Assembly: GCF_012530535.1 (NCBI RefSeq) | Contig: NZ_CP051299.1 | Location: forward strand, 1,116,001 to 1,180,000 | Direction of reading: 5' to 3' | Origin: Microcella flavibacter | GTDB lineage: Bacteria; Actinomycetota; Actinomycetes; Actinomycetales; Microbacteriaceae | DNA length: 64,000 bases | Shown: positions 45,939 to 54,502 of the stretch, one piece after another | Position numbering within the stretch: the stretch's first letter is position 1 | Layout of the letters: every line of letters begins with the position of its first letter | The notes under the pieces: model-generated | What the model saw: the letters and a program-made list of their open reading frames with translations, nothing else | Databases searched by the model: none | Told to the model about the DNA's origin: nothing | Translations under genes and position numbers: made by a program

Positions 45939-46265
45939 GGCGGCCGCGCCCCGCGGCACGAGGGCCCTCCGCGCGCCCGCGTCGCCGGGTGCCGCGATCA
46001 GGCGTAGACTGGTCGTCAGCTTCTGCAGCCCACCGTGTCGTTCTCGACCGGGTCAGGGCTCGGGGGCCGGGCTCCGCGCAGCACGGCGGGGCCGTTGCAC
46101 TCGACACACGGTCCACCGGAGACGGTCTTCACGACACGATCCACACACGCGTGCCGATGACGGCGCGTCGTCGAGGGGATGCCCCGCATCCGCTCGTGAT
46201 GCGCCGCCACCCGCACCCCGCATGCTCGCGGTCGTCGCACCGCGAGCGCCCCTTCGAGGAGGAGC
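45939..46265 (+). other. Divergent intergenic region with a possible long leader for the SNF2 gene
   Basis: About 330 bp without a convincing gene. A TAGACT -10 box lies at 46005-46010, which would give a leader of about 250 nt before ATG 46266. The leader contains several His/Arg/Pro-codon-rich short frames but none with a ribosome site and clear coding bias. A strong GAGGAGGAG ribosome site precedes the helicase start. Confidence 0.45.
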
Positions 46266-48398
46266 ATGGCCCAGTCCGGCCAGCGTCAGAAGTCGCGCAA
46301 GAGCGCGGGCACCCCCGCGCGGCGCCGCCGCCCGCTCGACGAGCAGGGGATCATCCCGATCCTCGCGCGCGCCGTGCGCGAGGTGGAGAGCGCCGCCGAG
46401 CGCGGGGGCAAGGTGAGCGGGTCGAACCGCATCAAGTTCCAGGTCGCCGCGCTGCTCGTGCGCGAGGAGCGCGCCCGCGTCAAGGAGGACCGCGAGGTGC
46501 CCGAGGGCGAGCGCGCCGAGGTGCTGAAGCGCCTCGACGGACTCGCGGGCATCATGGCCAAGACCGCGGCCCGCGATACGACCCTCATCGCCCTGCTCGC
46601 CCCCGAGGCGAAGATCAGCGACACCGCGCGCATGATGCGCCGCGACATGCTGCTCGCCTCCGGCGCCGAGCTCGAGCCCGACGACCTCATCATCGTGAGC
46701 GAGCCCGAGGCCGTGAAGCCCGAGGTCGCCAAGCAGGTGCTGCCGCCCTCGGTGCAGCGGGCGCAGCTCGCGAACCCCTTCCTCGCCCCCGACTTCTCGG
46801 CCCTCGCGGCCGAGCCGAAGCCGCAGACCGCGCGCCTGTCGAACTGGGAGCTCATCGAGCCCCTGTTCCGCTCGTTCGAGTACGGCGCCGGCGGGCAGGC
46901 CGCGAGCATGGACCTGCCCGAGGCCGGATCGCTCGTCACCCCGGGCGGCATGGAGCTCATGCGCCACCAGGCCCGGCTCATCGAGGCCGTGCGGGGCGGG
47001 CACCGCAGCTTCCTCCTCGCGGACGAGCCGGGTCTCGGCAAGACCGCGCAGGCGCTCATGGCCGCGAACGTCGCGAACGCCTTCCCGCTGCTGGTCGTCG
47101 TGCCGAACGTCGTGAAGACCAACTGGCTGCGCGAGGTGCAGCGCTGGATCCCTGCGCGCGCCGCGACCGTGGTGCACGGCGACGGCGACGACCTCGACGC
47201 CTTCAGCGACGTCATCATCGTCAACTACGAGATCCTCGACCGCCACGTCGGATGGCTCGGCCGCTTCGGCTTCAAGGGCATGGTCGTCGACGAGGCGCAC
47301 TTCATCAAGAACGCGACCTCGCAGCGCTCGCGCCACGTGCAGAACCTCGCGCAGAGCATCCGCACCCTGAACCCCCGCGCGCTCATGATGGCGCTCACCG
47401 GCACGCCGCTCATCAACCAGATCGAGGACTTCCGGATGATCTGGAAGTTCCTCGGCTGGATCGACGACAAGAAGCCGCTCGGCCGCCTCATGGTGCGGCT
47501 CGAGGACAGCGGGCTGACCCCCGCGGATCCGGGCTTCTTCGCTGAGGCCCGCCGCAGCGTCATCGACATGGGCATCGTGCGGCGCAAGAAGGTCGACGTC
47601 GCCGCCGATATCCCCGCCCGCCGCATCGCCGACATCCCCGTCGAGCTCGACGACGAGTACGGCCGCTCGATCCGCGCCTCCGAGCGCGCGCTCGTCGCCC
47701 GGCTCGTCGAGCGCTACGACCGGGTCGTCGCCGCGCGCGACACGAAGCCCGTCGGCATCGACGAGGATCTCGTGCGCCTCGTCGCCCACTCCGAGCTCGA
47801 GGAGTCGAAGGGCTCGACCAACGGGGACAACGTGTTCACGCTCGTGCGCCGCATCGGCACGGCGAAGGCCGTGCTCGCCGCCGACTACACCGCGCAGCTC
47901 GCCCGCAACGTCGGCAAGGTGGTCTTCTTCGCCAAGCACATCGACGTGATGGATGCCGCCGAGGCGCACTTCGCCCAGGCCGGCCTGCGGGCCGTCAGCA
48001 TCCGCGGCGACCAGAGCACGAAGGCGCGGCAGGAGGCGATCGACGGCTTCACCAACGACCCCGAGGTCGCCGTCATCGTCTGCTCGTTGTCGGCGGCCGG
48101 CGTCGGCATCAACCTGCAGGCGGCGTCGAACGTCGTGCTCGCCGAGCTCTCGTGGACCTCGGCGGAGCAGACGCAGGCGATCGACCGCGTGCACCGCATC
48201 GGCCAGGAGCTGCCCGTCACCGCCTGGCGCATCCTCGCCGCGCAGACGATCGACGCGCGCATCGCCGACCTGATCGACTCGAAGGCCGGGCTCGCCGCGC
48301 GCGCGCTCGACGGCTCGGACGAGGCGGTCGTGCAGGAGGGCACCGTGCAGCTGCAGGCCCTGCAGGCGCTGCTCACCGAGGCGCTGCGGCGCCGCTAG
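46266..48398 (+). CDS. SNF2-family DEAD/DEAH-box helicase-like ATPase (SMARCAL1-like)
   Basis: 710 aa. An N-terminal 220-residue helical region of unknown function precedes the SNF2 motor: motif I ADEPGLGKTAQ (residues 252-262), motif II VDEAHFIKN (DEAH 342-345), motif III MALTGTP, C-terminal RecA lobe with FFAKHIDVMDAA, IRGDQSTKARQEAIDGF and the final TSAEQTQAIDRVHRIGQ. SNF2 proteins translocate on double-stranded DNA and remodel bound proteins or forks. No linked methylase, nuclease or phage-defence genes are visible, so this looks like a solitary housekeeping-type copy. Confidence 0.92.
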   Translation: MAQSGQRQKSRKSAGTPARRRRPLDEQGIIPILARAVREVESAAERGGKVSGSNRIKFQVAALLVREERARVKEDREVPEGERAEVLKRLDGLAGIMAKTAARDTTLIALLAPEAKISDTARMMRRDMLLASGAELEPDDLIIVSEPEAVKPEVAKQVLPPSVQRAQLANPFLAPDFSALAAEPKPQTARLSNWELIEPLFRSFEYGAGGQAASMDLPEAGSLVTPGGMELMRHQARLIEAVRGGHRSFLLADEPGLGKTAQALMAANVANAFPLLVVVPNVVKTNWLREVQRWIPARAATVVHGDGDDLDAFSDVIIVNYEILDRHVGWLGRFGFKGMVVDEAHFIKNATSQRSRHVQNLAQSIRTLNPRALMMALTGTPLINQIEDFRMIWKFLGWIDDKKPLGRLMVRLEDSGLTPADPGFFAEARRSVIDMGIVRRKKVDVAADIPARRIADIPVELDDEYGRSIRASERALVARLVERYDRVVAARDTKPVGIDEDLVRLVAHSELEESKGSTNGDNVFTLVRRIGTAKAVLAADYTAQLARNVGKVVFFAKHIDVMDAAEAHFAQAGLRAVSIRGDQSTKARQEAIDGFTNDPEVAVIVCSLSAAGVGINLQAASNVVLAELSWTSAEQTQAIDRVHRIGQELPVTAWRILAAQTIDARIADLIDSKAGLAARALDGSDEAVVQEGTVQLQALQALLTEALRRR

Positions 48399-48451
48399 GC
48401 GCGCGGGCGCCCCGGCGTCGTTCGGCGCGCGGGCGCCGCGGCCCTAGGGCC
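48398..48451. terminator. Bidirectional terminator region with tandem hairpin repeats
   Basis: The 14-nt unit GGCGCGCGGGCGCC occurs twice (48398-48411 and 48424-48437); each copy can fold as GGCGC-N4-GCGCC. They are followed by the 12-bp palindrome GGCCCTAGGGCC (48440-48451), which includes the stop codon of the convergent maltokinase gene. Confidence 0.5.
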
Positions 48452-49766
48452 GGGCGCTCGCGCGCTCGGCCGAGACGAGGTGCCGCACCGCCGCGAGCGG
48501 GATCGGCAGCCACGTCGGCCGGTTGCGCGCCTCGTACATGGCCTCGTAGACGGCCTTGTCGAGCTCGAAGGCGTCGAGCAGCGCGCGGTGGGCGCGCAGG
48601 TCGATCTCGCTCTCGCGGATGTAGCCGTCGAGGAAGGCGGCGCGGGCGCGGTGCGACCAGCCGGTGTCGACGGCGTCGCGGGCGGCATCGTCGGCAGCGG
48701 TGTTGCGCCGCGATCCGACGACGTAGTCGAAGGATCGCAGCATGCCGGCGACGTCGCGCAGCGGAGAGTCGACACGGTTGCGCTCGTCGAGCGGACGCAG
48801 CGGCTCGCCCTCGAAGTCGACGAGCACCCAGTCGCCGGAGGAGCGCCGCAGCACCTGCCCGAGGTGGTAGTCGCCGTGGACGCGCTGCAGGGCCGGCCAG
48901 GGCGCGTCCTGCGCGGCGTCGTAGACCGCCTCGATCGCGGGGCGCAGCTCGCGCAGCGCGGGCACGTCGGAGGTGGCGACGGCGAGGCGCTGGTGCCAGC
49001 CGGCCACGAAGCCGACGATGTCACCGAGGGTCGCGGGGCGCACGGGCATCGCCTCGGCGAGCCCGCGGTGCACGACGGCGGTGGTGCGGCCGAGCTGCTC
49101 GGCCTCGACGGTGAACTCGTCGCCGCGGGCGGCTGTCTCGAGCGCGAGCTCCCAGCCGTCGCGCACGTCCTGCACGAACTCCTGGGCGAAGGCGAGGTGC
49201 CCGGTCTCGGTGCGCGAACTGCGGTGCGGGTCGTCCCAGTGGGCGGTCACCGAGCCGAGCATCCGCGGCACCTGCCGGTAGCCGCGCGAGGTGAGGGCGG
49301 AGGGGAGCGTGACGTCGGGGTTCTCGCCGGCGTGCACGAGGCGGAAGATCTTGGCGACGAGGGGGGCCTCGCCGCCCTGGTCGAAGATGATCGAGGTGTT
49401 CGACTGCTCGCCGCCGTGCACCCGCGAGCGCTCGTCGCCGCGGTGCACGTGCATGCGGCGCAGCAGCGCGCTCGTGTACGAGGGGTCGTGCGCGCCGTCG
49501 AAGAGGTAGTCGTCGTTCTCGTCGCGGCCGATCAGGTACGGCCCCATGCCCTTCGGCACGGTGCGGCGGGCCACGACGGGCACGTGGTAGAGCGAGGGCG
49601 GGTTGTTCGCCAGATCGCGGAGGATGTGGATGACGATGCGGGCGTCGTCGTCGGGCGAGGTCCAGCGCTCGGAGGAGACGTCGACGAGGTTCGGCACCCG
49701 GCCCTTGCCGGCGTACCACCGCTGCCGCGTCATCCAGTCGGTGAGGCAGTCCACGGTGCTGTTCAT
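48444..49766 (-). CDS. Maltokinase
   Basis: 440 aa. Phosphorylates maltose to maltose 1-phosphate for the GlgE alpha-glucan pathway. An N-terminal cap region (QRWYAGKG at 15-22) and the kinase core with HGDYHLGQ (residues 297-304; catalytic Asp299) and metal-binding VLVDFEGEPLRPL (Asp317) are hallmark Mak/Pep2 features. ATG 49766 is supported by TAGGGT 7 nt upstream. The usual neighbours treS, glgE and glgB are not in the window, so the gene stands alone between a SNF2 gene and a class IV aminotransferase. Confidence 0.9.
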   Translation of the reverse strand: MNSTVDCLTDWMTRQRWYAGKGRVPNLVDVSSERWTSPDDDARIVIHILRDLANNPPSLYHVPVVARRTVPKGMGPYLIGRDENDDYLFDGAHDPSYTSALLRRMHVHRGDERSRVHGGEQSNTSIIFDQGGEAPLVAKIFRLVHAGENPDVTLPSALTSRGYRQVPRMLGSVTAHWDDPHRSSRTETGHLAFAQEFVQDVRDGWELALETAARGDEFTVEAEQLGRTTAVVHRGLAEAMPVRPATLGDIVGFVAGWHQRLAVATSDVPALRELRPAIEAVYDAAQDAPWPALQRVHGDYHLGQVLRRSSGDWVLVDFEGEPLRPLDERNRVDSPLRDVAGMLRSFDYVVGSRRNTAADDAARDAVDTGWSHRARAAFLDGYIRESEIDLRAHRALLDAFELDKAVYEAMYEARNRPTWLPIPLAAVRHLVSAERASARP

Positions 49767-49773
49767 GACCCCG

Positions 49774-49779
49774 ACCCTA
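49774..49779 (-). promoter_or_regulatory. -10 box of a leaderless maltokinase promoter
   Basis: TAGGGT on the minus strand, 7 nt before ATG 49766; no ribosome site. Confidence 0.5.
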
Positions 49780-49822
49780 CGCCGGGCCCCCCTCGCACGC
49801 ACGAGGAATGCACCGGAAATGC

Positions 49823-50698
49823 TCAGGCGCGACGCGCCCGCAGGGCCCCGTTCATCGCGGCCGTGAGGCCGGCGTCGACGGCCGTGGGCGCGCCGTCGAC
49901 CGCGCGCACGGGCGCGGCGAGGCGCAGGCTCGAGACCAGCCAGGCAGCCTGCGCCGACCGCAGCTGCTCGGGCCGCAGCACCTCGACGCGCGCCTCGAGA
50001 CCCCAGTCGCCGGCGGCGGCGAACAGGTCGTGCTGGGTCGTCCCCGGCAGGATGCCGAGGGTCGCGGGCGGGGTGAGCAGCGCTCCGTCGTGCAGCAGCA
50101 CGAGCGTGGAGGTCGGGCCCTCGAGCAGCAGGCCGTCGGTGGAGACGAAGACGGCGTCGTCGGCGCCGCGGCGCTGCGCCTCGCGCACGGCGGCCTTGTT
50201 GACGGCGTAGGAGAGCGTCTTCGCGCCCGCGAGCAGCCAGGGGGAGGTCTCGGCCGCGTCGCTGCGCAGCCCGCGATCGAGCAGGGCGACCGTTACGCCC
50301 TCGGTGCGCTCGCGCCGGAAGTCGGGGGAGACGGAGCCGTAGGCCCAGCCGGTCGGCGTGGTGCCGCCCTCGACGCCCCGGCTCAGCACGGTCTTCACCC
50401 AGGCCTCGTCATGGCCCGCGAGGCGCTCGGCGATCGCGTGCACGGCATCGGCCCAGACGCCCGGATCGGGCTCGGGCAGGTCGAGCATGCGGGCCGAGCG
50501 GGCGAAGCGGTCGAGGTGCGCGTCGAGGGCCTGGGGATGCCCGGAGCCGATGCTGATCGTCTCGAACACCCCGTCGCCGCGGGTGGCCGAGGCGTCGAGC
50601 ACGCTGAGCTGGGGCGCCTCCGGCTCGGCCGGCAGGAGGCCGGTGGCGTGCCCCTCCGGGTCGTGGACGACGAGGACGAGGTGCTGGGGCGTGCTCAT
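49823..50698 (-). CDS. Class IV aminotransferase fold protein (aminodeoxychorismate lyase-like)
   Basis: 291 aa. PLP-dependent fold type IV: the Schiff-base Lys is Lys160 (AGAKTLSYAVNKAA), with RGDGVFETI near residue 40, GADDAVFVSTDGLLLEGPTS and LPGTTQHDLF later. The sequence suits aminodeoxychorismate lyase (folate synthesis) best, but branched-chain or D-amino acid aminotransferase activity cannot be excluded. ATG 50698 is chosen; CACGAT ends 6 nt upstream, a weak leaderless box. Orientation suggests possible read-through toward the maltokinase gene, 56 bp downstream. Confidence 0.86.
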   Translation of the reverse strand: MSTPQHLVLVVHDPEGHATGLLPAEPEAPQLSVLDASATRGDGVFETISIGSGHPQALDAHLDRFARSARMLDLPEPDPGVWADAVHAIAERLAGHDEAWVKTVLSRGVEGGTTPTGWAYGSVSPDFRRERTEGVTVALLDRGLRSDAAETSPWLLAGAKTLSYAVNKAAVREAQRRGADDAVFVSTDGLLLEGPTSTLVLLHDGALLTPPATLGILPGTTQHDLFAAAGDWGLEARVEVLRPEQLRSAQAAWLVSSLRLAAPVRAVDGAPTAVDAGLTAAMNGALRARRA

Positions 50699-50789
50699 CG
50701 CACCATCGTGCCAGGCCGCGGGGCGTCGAGGGGCCGGCGGCGGCGCGCGGCGGAGGGGACGGGCATCCCGCACCGGCGCCCGCGCGCGC

Positions 50790-51029
50790 TCAGCCGGAGG
50801 CGGCGAGGTGGTCGGCGTCGAAGGTGTGCCCGCAATGCTCGCTGCGGCACTCGTAGGCGGGGCGCGGGGCGGCGTGCACCTCGCCGCCGAGCGCGATCTC
50901 GCCGCGGAGCGCCGCGCGGAGGTGCTCGGGGCGGGGGGAGCCGTAGACGATCGGCAGCGGATCGGCGCTCGCGCAGCGCGGGCAGCGGAGCTCGGGCTGC
51001 TCCCGTGCGGCCGCTCCCTCGTGCGTCAT
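50790..51029 (-). CDS. Small zinc-ribbon protein
   Basis: 79 aa, function unknown. Two Cys pairs form a zinc ribbon: Cys16/Cys19 (CPRC) and Cys61/Cys66 (CRSEHC). Between them is LPIVYGSPRPEHLRAALRGE followed by IALGGEVH, a pattern I recall from many short actinobacterial proteins of unknown role. Start at ATG 51029; no strong ribosome site. Confidence 0.72.
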   Translation of the reverse strand: MTHEGAAAREQPELRCPRCASADPLPIVYGSPRPEHLRAALRGEIALGGEVHAAPRPAYECRSEHCGHTFDADHLAASG

Positions 51030-51118
51030 GCGAACAGTGCACCCCATGCCGCCGACATTCGCAAACGGTGAGCCCCGGTGTGCACCGACCGGTGCGAGCA
51101 GGGCACCGCGTGCCGGAA

Positions 51119-51823
51119 TCAGGGCCGTCGAGCGCCGCCCGCAGCCCGGTGCTGCACCCGGGTGACGAGCACCGTGAGCGCCGCGAGCCCGATGATGAGC
51201 ACGGCGATGCCAACGACGTAGCCGACGACGCCGCCGACGCCGTCCGGGCCGTCGGGCTCGAGGAAGGGGTAGGGGTACCAGCCCTCGACGGCGCCGCGCA
51301 CCATCGTCACCCCGACCCAGGCGAGGGGGAAGCTCACCGCGAGCCCGAGGGCTCCCCAGCCGAGCCGCGCCCGCGTCGGGTTGAGCAGGAACTCGAGGGC
51401 GATGTACACGGGGATCCACACGTGCAGCAGCTCGTTCGGCCACACCGGCCCGACGTAGCCGTCGTCGTTCGGGATGCCGCGCAGCAGCACGTTGTAGACG
51501 AGGCCCGTGACGACCGCGTACGCCACCGCGCTCGCCCGAACCGCCGTGTACAGCAGGGTGTCGACCGGGCGCCGGAACGCCTCGATGCCGGCCGCGATCA
51601 GCACGACGACGTTGATGAGGGCGGTCTGGATGGTGAAGAAGTGGAAGTACTCGTCGGCCTCGAAGCGGCCGGCGCCGATCTGGTCGCTCACCTGCGTGAT
51701 GACGGCGGCGAGCACGGCGAGCCCGGCGAGGGCGCTGAGCGCTCCGAGCACGTGGCGCAGCACCGGCACCCCGCCCCGTCGGCTCGTCGTGGAGGGGGAG
51801 GCGGGGGCGGTCGACGTCGGCAC
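51119..51823 (-). CDS. Pr6Pr-family integral membrane protein
   Basis: 234 aa with about six transmembrane helices. FHFFTIQTALINVVVL, GPVWPNELLHVWIPVYIALE and the Trp/Tyr-rich WYPYPFLEPDG-like loop match the Pr6Pr (FAR-17a/AIG1-like) family, whose eukaryotic relatives include fatty-acid ester hydrolases; bacterial role unknown. The GTG at 51823 is fixed by TACAGT exactly 6 nt upstream; the frame remains open further upstream but that sequence is antisense to the Nudix gene. Confidence 0.8.
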   Translation of the reverse strand: MPTSTAPASPSTTSRRGGVPVLRHVLGALSALAGLAVLAAVITQVSDQIGAGRFEADEYFHFFTIQTALINVVVLIAAGIEAFRRPVDTLLYTAVRASAVAYAVVTGLVYNVLLRGIPNDDGYVGPVWPNELLHVWIPVYIALEFLLNPTRARLGWGALGLAVSFPLAWVGVTMVRGAVEGWYPYPFLEPDGPDGVGGVVGYVVGIAVLIIGLAALTVLVTRVQHRAAGGARRP

Positions 51824-51829
51824 TCCGTC

Positions 51830-51865
51830 ACTGTACCGACGGGCCCGCGGGCGCCTGCCTAGGCT
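51830..51865. promoter_or_regulatory. Divergent pair of leaderless promoters (Pr6Pr and Nudix genes)
   Basis: Minus strand TACAGT (51830-51835) lies 6 nt before GTG 51823. Plus strand TAGGCT (51860-51865) lies 7 nt before GTG 51873. The start codons are 49 bp apart. Confidence 0.55.
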
Positions 51866-51872
51866 GGGGCGC

Positions 51873-52373
51873 GTGGCGATGGTCGAGGTGAGCGTGGTGT
51901 ACCTGACGCGCCCTCCGGGCTCGGTTCGGGATGCTGCGGCCGAGGTGCTGCTGGGCGAGAAGCTCACCGGCTTCGGCCGCGGCCGGCTCGTCGGCCCCGG
52001 CGGCAAGCTCGAGCCGGGGGAGTCGCCGCGGGCCGCCGCGGTGCGGGAAGTGCGCGAGGAGGTAGGGGTGAGCATCCACGAGGCCGATCTCGTACCGCTC
52101 GCCCGGATCGCCTACCCCTTCGTCGACCGCCCCGAGCACTCGCAGTTCCACCACGTGTTCGCCTGCGAGCGGTGGCGGGGCGAGCCGCGCGCGTCGAGCG
52201 AGCTCGCGCCGCAGTGGTTCCCGCGAGCGGCGCTGCCGCTCGAGCGCATGTGGGCCGATGCCGCCCACTGGCTGCCGCGCGCGCTCGCGGGCGAGTTCGT
52301 CGAGGCGACGCTGAGCTTCGGCGCGGGCGACGCGATGGTGGGGGCGGACTGGTCGGGGGCGCGCCGCACCTGA
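51873..52373 (+). CDS. Nudix hydrolase, 8-oxo-dGTPase-like
   Basis: 166 aa. Complete Nudix box G-x5-E-x7-R-E-V-x-E-E-x-G-V at residues 44-66 (GKLEPGE, REVREEVGV). The preceding GFGRGRLVGPGGK matches the MTH1/MutT-like subgroup that cleans oxidised purine nucleotides. VAMVEVSVVYL is the first strand; ATG at 51879 is an alternative start. Expected to hydrolyse nucleoside triphosphate analogues in the cytoplasm. mutY, another 8-oxoguanine defence gene, is 11 kb away. Confidence 0.87.
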   Translation: MAMVEVSVVYLTRPPGSVRDAAAEVLLGEKLTGFGRGRLVGPGGKLEPGESPRAAAVREVREEVGVSIHEADLVPLARIAYPFVDRPEHSQFHHVFACERWRGEPRASSELAPQWFPRAALPLERMWADAAHWLPRALAGEFVEATLSFGAGDAMVGADWSGARRT

Positions 52374-52442
52374 GCGCCGCATCCCGCGGGGGAGCCATCG
52401 GCCGCCGGAGTGAGTCTGGGAGCCGCCTCCAGAGAGCCTGGA

Positions 52443-52448
52443 TAGCGT
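52443..52448 (+). promoter_or_regulatory. -10 box of a leaderless promoter for the aldo/keto reductase
   Basis: TAGCGT, 7 nt before the ATG at 52456; no ribosome site. Confidence 0.5.
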
Positions 52449-52455
52449 TCTCCGC

Positions 52456-53361
52456 ATGACTGATCTCGATTTCGGCCCCCTCGTGCTGGGCGGCAACACC
52501 TTCGGCTGGACCTCCTCGCGCGACGAGAGCTTCGCCGTGCTCGACGCCTTCGTGGCCGCCGGCGGGCGCGCGATCGACACCGCCGACGTCTACTCGGCGT
52601 GGGCGCCGGGCAACAGCGGCGGCGAGTCCGAGACGATCCTCGGCGAGTGGCTCGCCTCGCGCGGCAACCGCGACCGGGTGTCGATCGCCACGAAGGTATT
52701 CTCGCTCGAGGCGCGCCCCGGGCTCTCGCGCGAGAACATCCGCGCGGCGGTGCGCGACTCGCTCGAGCGCCTGCAGACCGACTACCTCGACCTCTACTAC
52801 GCGCATCGCGACGACGAGAGCGTGCCGCAGGAGGAGTACGTGCGGGCCTTCGCCGAGCTGGTCGACGAGGGCACGATCCGTCTCGTCGGCGCCTCGAACT
52901 TCACGGCCGGGCGCCTGCGCACGGCCGTCGGCATGGCGAAGGAGCTCGGCGTGACGGGCTTCACCGTCGCGCAGGACGGCTACAGCCTCGTCAAGCGCGG
53001 GCTCGAGCAGGATCTCGTGCCGACGCTGCTCGAGCTCGGCATCGTCGAGCTGCCGTACGGCGCCCTGCAGGGCGGGTTCCTCACCGGCAAGTACCGCCCG
53101 GGCGTCGCGGTCGACTCGGCCCGCGCCGGCAACGCCACGAAGCTGCTCGACGACCCGCGCAACCTCGAGCTGCTCGCGGTGCTCGACGACATCGCCGCCG
53201 CGCGCGGGGTCTCGGTCACGGCCGTCTCGCTCGCCTGGCTGCGCCAGCAGCCCTCGGTCGGCGCTCCGATCGCCTCGGCGCGCACGACCGAGCAGCTGCC
53301 CGAGCTCGTGCAGTCGTTCGACCTCGAGCTGAGCGCCGACGAGCTCGCGCGCCTGGCGTAG
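52456..53361 (+). CDS. Aldo/keto reductase
   Basis: 301 aa TIM-barrel NADPH oxidoreductase. The catalytic tetrad is complete: Asp41 and Tyr46 (IDTADVYS), Lys80 (ATKVF), His117 (YYAHRDD). LDLYYAHRDD and the C-terminal PIASARTTEQLPEL (NADP phosphate site region) place it with the YajO/Tas-like group. Substrate not predictable. Its 3' end marks the left edge of the accessory block. Confidence 0.92.
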   Translation: MTDLDFGPLVLGGNTFGWTSSRDESFAVLDAFVAAGGRAIDTADVYSAWAPGNSGGESETILGEWLASRGNRDRVSIATKVFSLEARPGLSRENIRAAVRDSLERLQTDYLDLYYAHRDDESVPQEEYVRAFAELVDEGTIRLVGASNFTAGRLRTAVGMAKELGVTGFTVAQDGYSLVKRGLEQDLVPTLLELGIVELPYGALQGGFLTGKYRPGVAVDSARAGNATKLLDDPRNLELLAVLDDIAAARGVSVTAVSLAWLRQQPSVGAPIASARTTEQLPELVQSFDLELSADELARLA

Positions 53362-54079
53362 GTGGGCTCCGTCACGAAGTAGGTGACACTCGACTCGGCG
53401 GAGGCAGACCGTCGATGCGGTGTGCGGTCGATCGTATTCGTAGTGCGCAAGCCGGGGCGTGGGTGCGGGCCCAGATGGAGATGAATGCGTGCTGGCGGGC
53501 CCATCGTCTCGAGTGAGGGAGCAGGACGGTGGGTGGCGGTGCGCTGCGACCGCGCGGTGTTGTGAGCGACGAAACGCTCGAGGGCGGGGAATATTGATCG
53601 CATGTTTCCCCGAGATATGTTCGCGTATGGGGCACAGTGGGGCGAGTCGAGGTTCATGCTCGAACCCTTCGGCGGCGCGGAGGGCGCTTCGGATCTGGTC
53701 ATCGGTAGCGCGTCGGGGACTGCCGACATGTACTTCGCCCGTCCGAGGTGGCGTCCCGCGCCCGCCCAACCGCCCATACTGCGCAGAGGGTGATTACGCG
53801 TGGCGAGTCTTCGGCAGGCTCAGGGATTGACAACGCGTGGTGGCTTTCCTGAAACCGGTGATCAGTGGGGACGCAGTGTAGGCAACCGGGGTTCCGGACG
53901 CGGCGACAATCGCGACCGCGGATGCGGTCGAGTCATCGACTACGCGCACGGATGCGGTCGTGGACGATCGATATGGCTGTTCGTGCGCCTCATGCGTCCT
54001 CTCCATGGCGAGCCGCTGTGACCCAGTCGCTCCGAGGCGCTTGCACCAACGAAGAACAGCGCATGACATCAGCGTCTCG
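53362..54079. other. 718-bp stretch without a convincing gene
   Basis: Composition is less GC-rich than the flanks and third-position bias is lost in every frame. Short frames exist (for example 53602-53793, 63 codons) but lack ribosome sites and recognisable domains. Visible repeats: GTCAC-N7-GTGAC (53371-53387) and two copies of CGGATGCGGTCG 30 bp apart (53919-53930 and 53949-53960). Probably decayed acquired DNA. Confidence 0.6.
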
Positions 54080-54421
54080 CTAACCGATCCGCGGCAGGTG
54101 CCCCACGTGACCGACCGCGTCGTCGAGCAGATCGACGACGTGCTCGTCGAACAGCGAGTAGAAAATGCTGCGCCCATGTCGGTCGCCCTGCACAAGGCTG
54201 AGGTGCCGCAGTAGCCGCAGGTGGTTCGACACCGTCGTCTGCCCGACGCCGAGTCGATCGGTCAGCTCGGTGACGGTGAACGGTCCCCTGCGCAGCGCAC
54301 TCAAGATCCGCAGCCGCACGGGCGAGGCCAGGGCGTGCATGAGTTCCGCAAGTCGTTCCGCGTCGGACTTGCTCAGCATCTCGTGCTGATAATTCTCTTC
54401 CGAGATCCTCACGTGCACCAT
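54080..54421 (-). CDS. ArsR/SmtB-family metal sensor, NmtR/CzrA-like alpha-5 site
   Basis: 113 aa. Winged helix with LASPVRLRILSALRRG and recognition helix GVGQTTVSNHLRLLRHL. The alpha-5 ligands Asp92, His94, His105 and His108 (D-x-H-x10-H-x2-H) match the Zn/Ni/Co site of CzrA, SmtB and NmtR in spacing. There is no alpha-3 Cys pair, so Cd/Pb sensing is unlikely. The N-terminus MVHV places a His at position 3, as NmtR does. Represses the divergent efflux ATPase when metal-free; inferred. Start ATG 54421; GTG codons 3 and 9 nt later in the gene are alternatives. Confidence 0.9.
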   Translation of the reverse strand: MVHVRISEENYQHEMLSKSDAERLAELMHALASPVRLRILSALRRGPFTVTELTDRLGVGQTTVSNHLRLLRHLSLVQGDRHGRSIFYSLFDEHVVDLLDDAVGHVGHLPRIG

Positions 54422-54468
54422 TGTGCCCGACGAATCAGCGCGGCCAGTGCCCTTCCCGTCCGCCCTCG

Positions 54469-54495
54469 ATACATCATCATACGGTGATGTATGGT
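54469..54495 (+). promoter_or_regulatory. Operator and -10 box of the metal-efflux ATPase promoter
   Basis: ATACATCA-N8-TGATGTAT (54469-54492) is a perfect 8-bp inverted repeat. TATGGT (54490-54495), overlapping its right arm, is a -10 box 7 nt before ATG 54503. A bound ArsR-type dimer would block RNA polymerase directly. Confidence 0.65.
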
Positions 54496-54502
54496 GATGT
54501 CC

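Noticed and set aside
46266-49766. SNF2 helicase plus neighbour considered as part of a phage-defence system
   Set aside because: No nuclease, methylase, phospholipase D or other DISARM/Dnd-type partner is adjacent; the next gene is a metabolic maltokinase on the opposite strand.
53602-53793. 63-codon plus-strand frame in the gene-poor segment
   Set aside because: No ribosome site, no third-position GC bias and no recognisable domain; treated as chance.
53794-54195. 133-codon minus-strand frame overlapping the metal sensor gene
   Set aside because: Overlaps the well-supported ArsR-type gene in another frame, and its Ser/Thr-rich sequence shows no family features.
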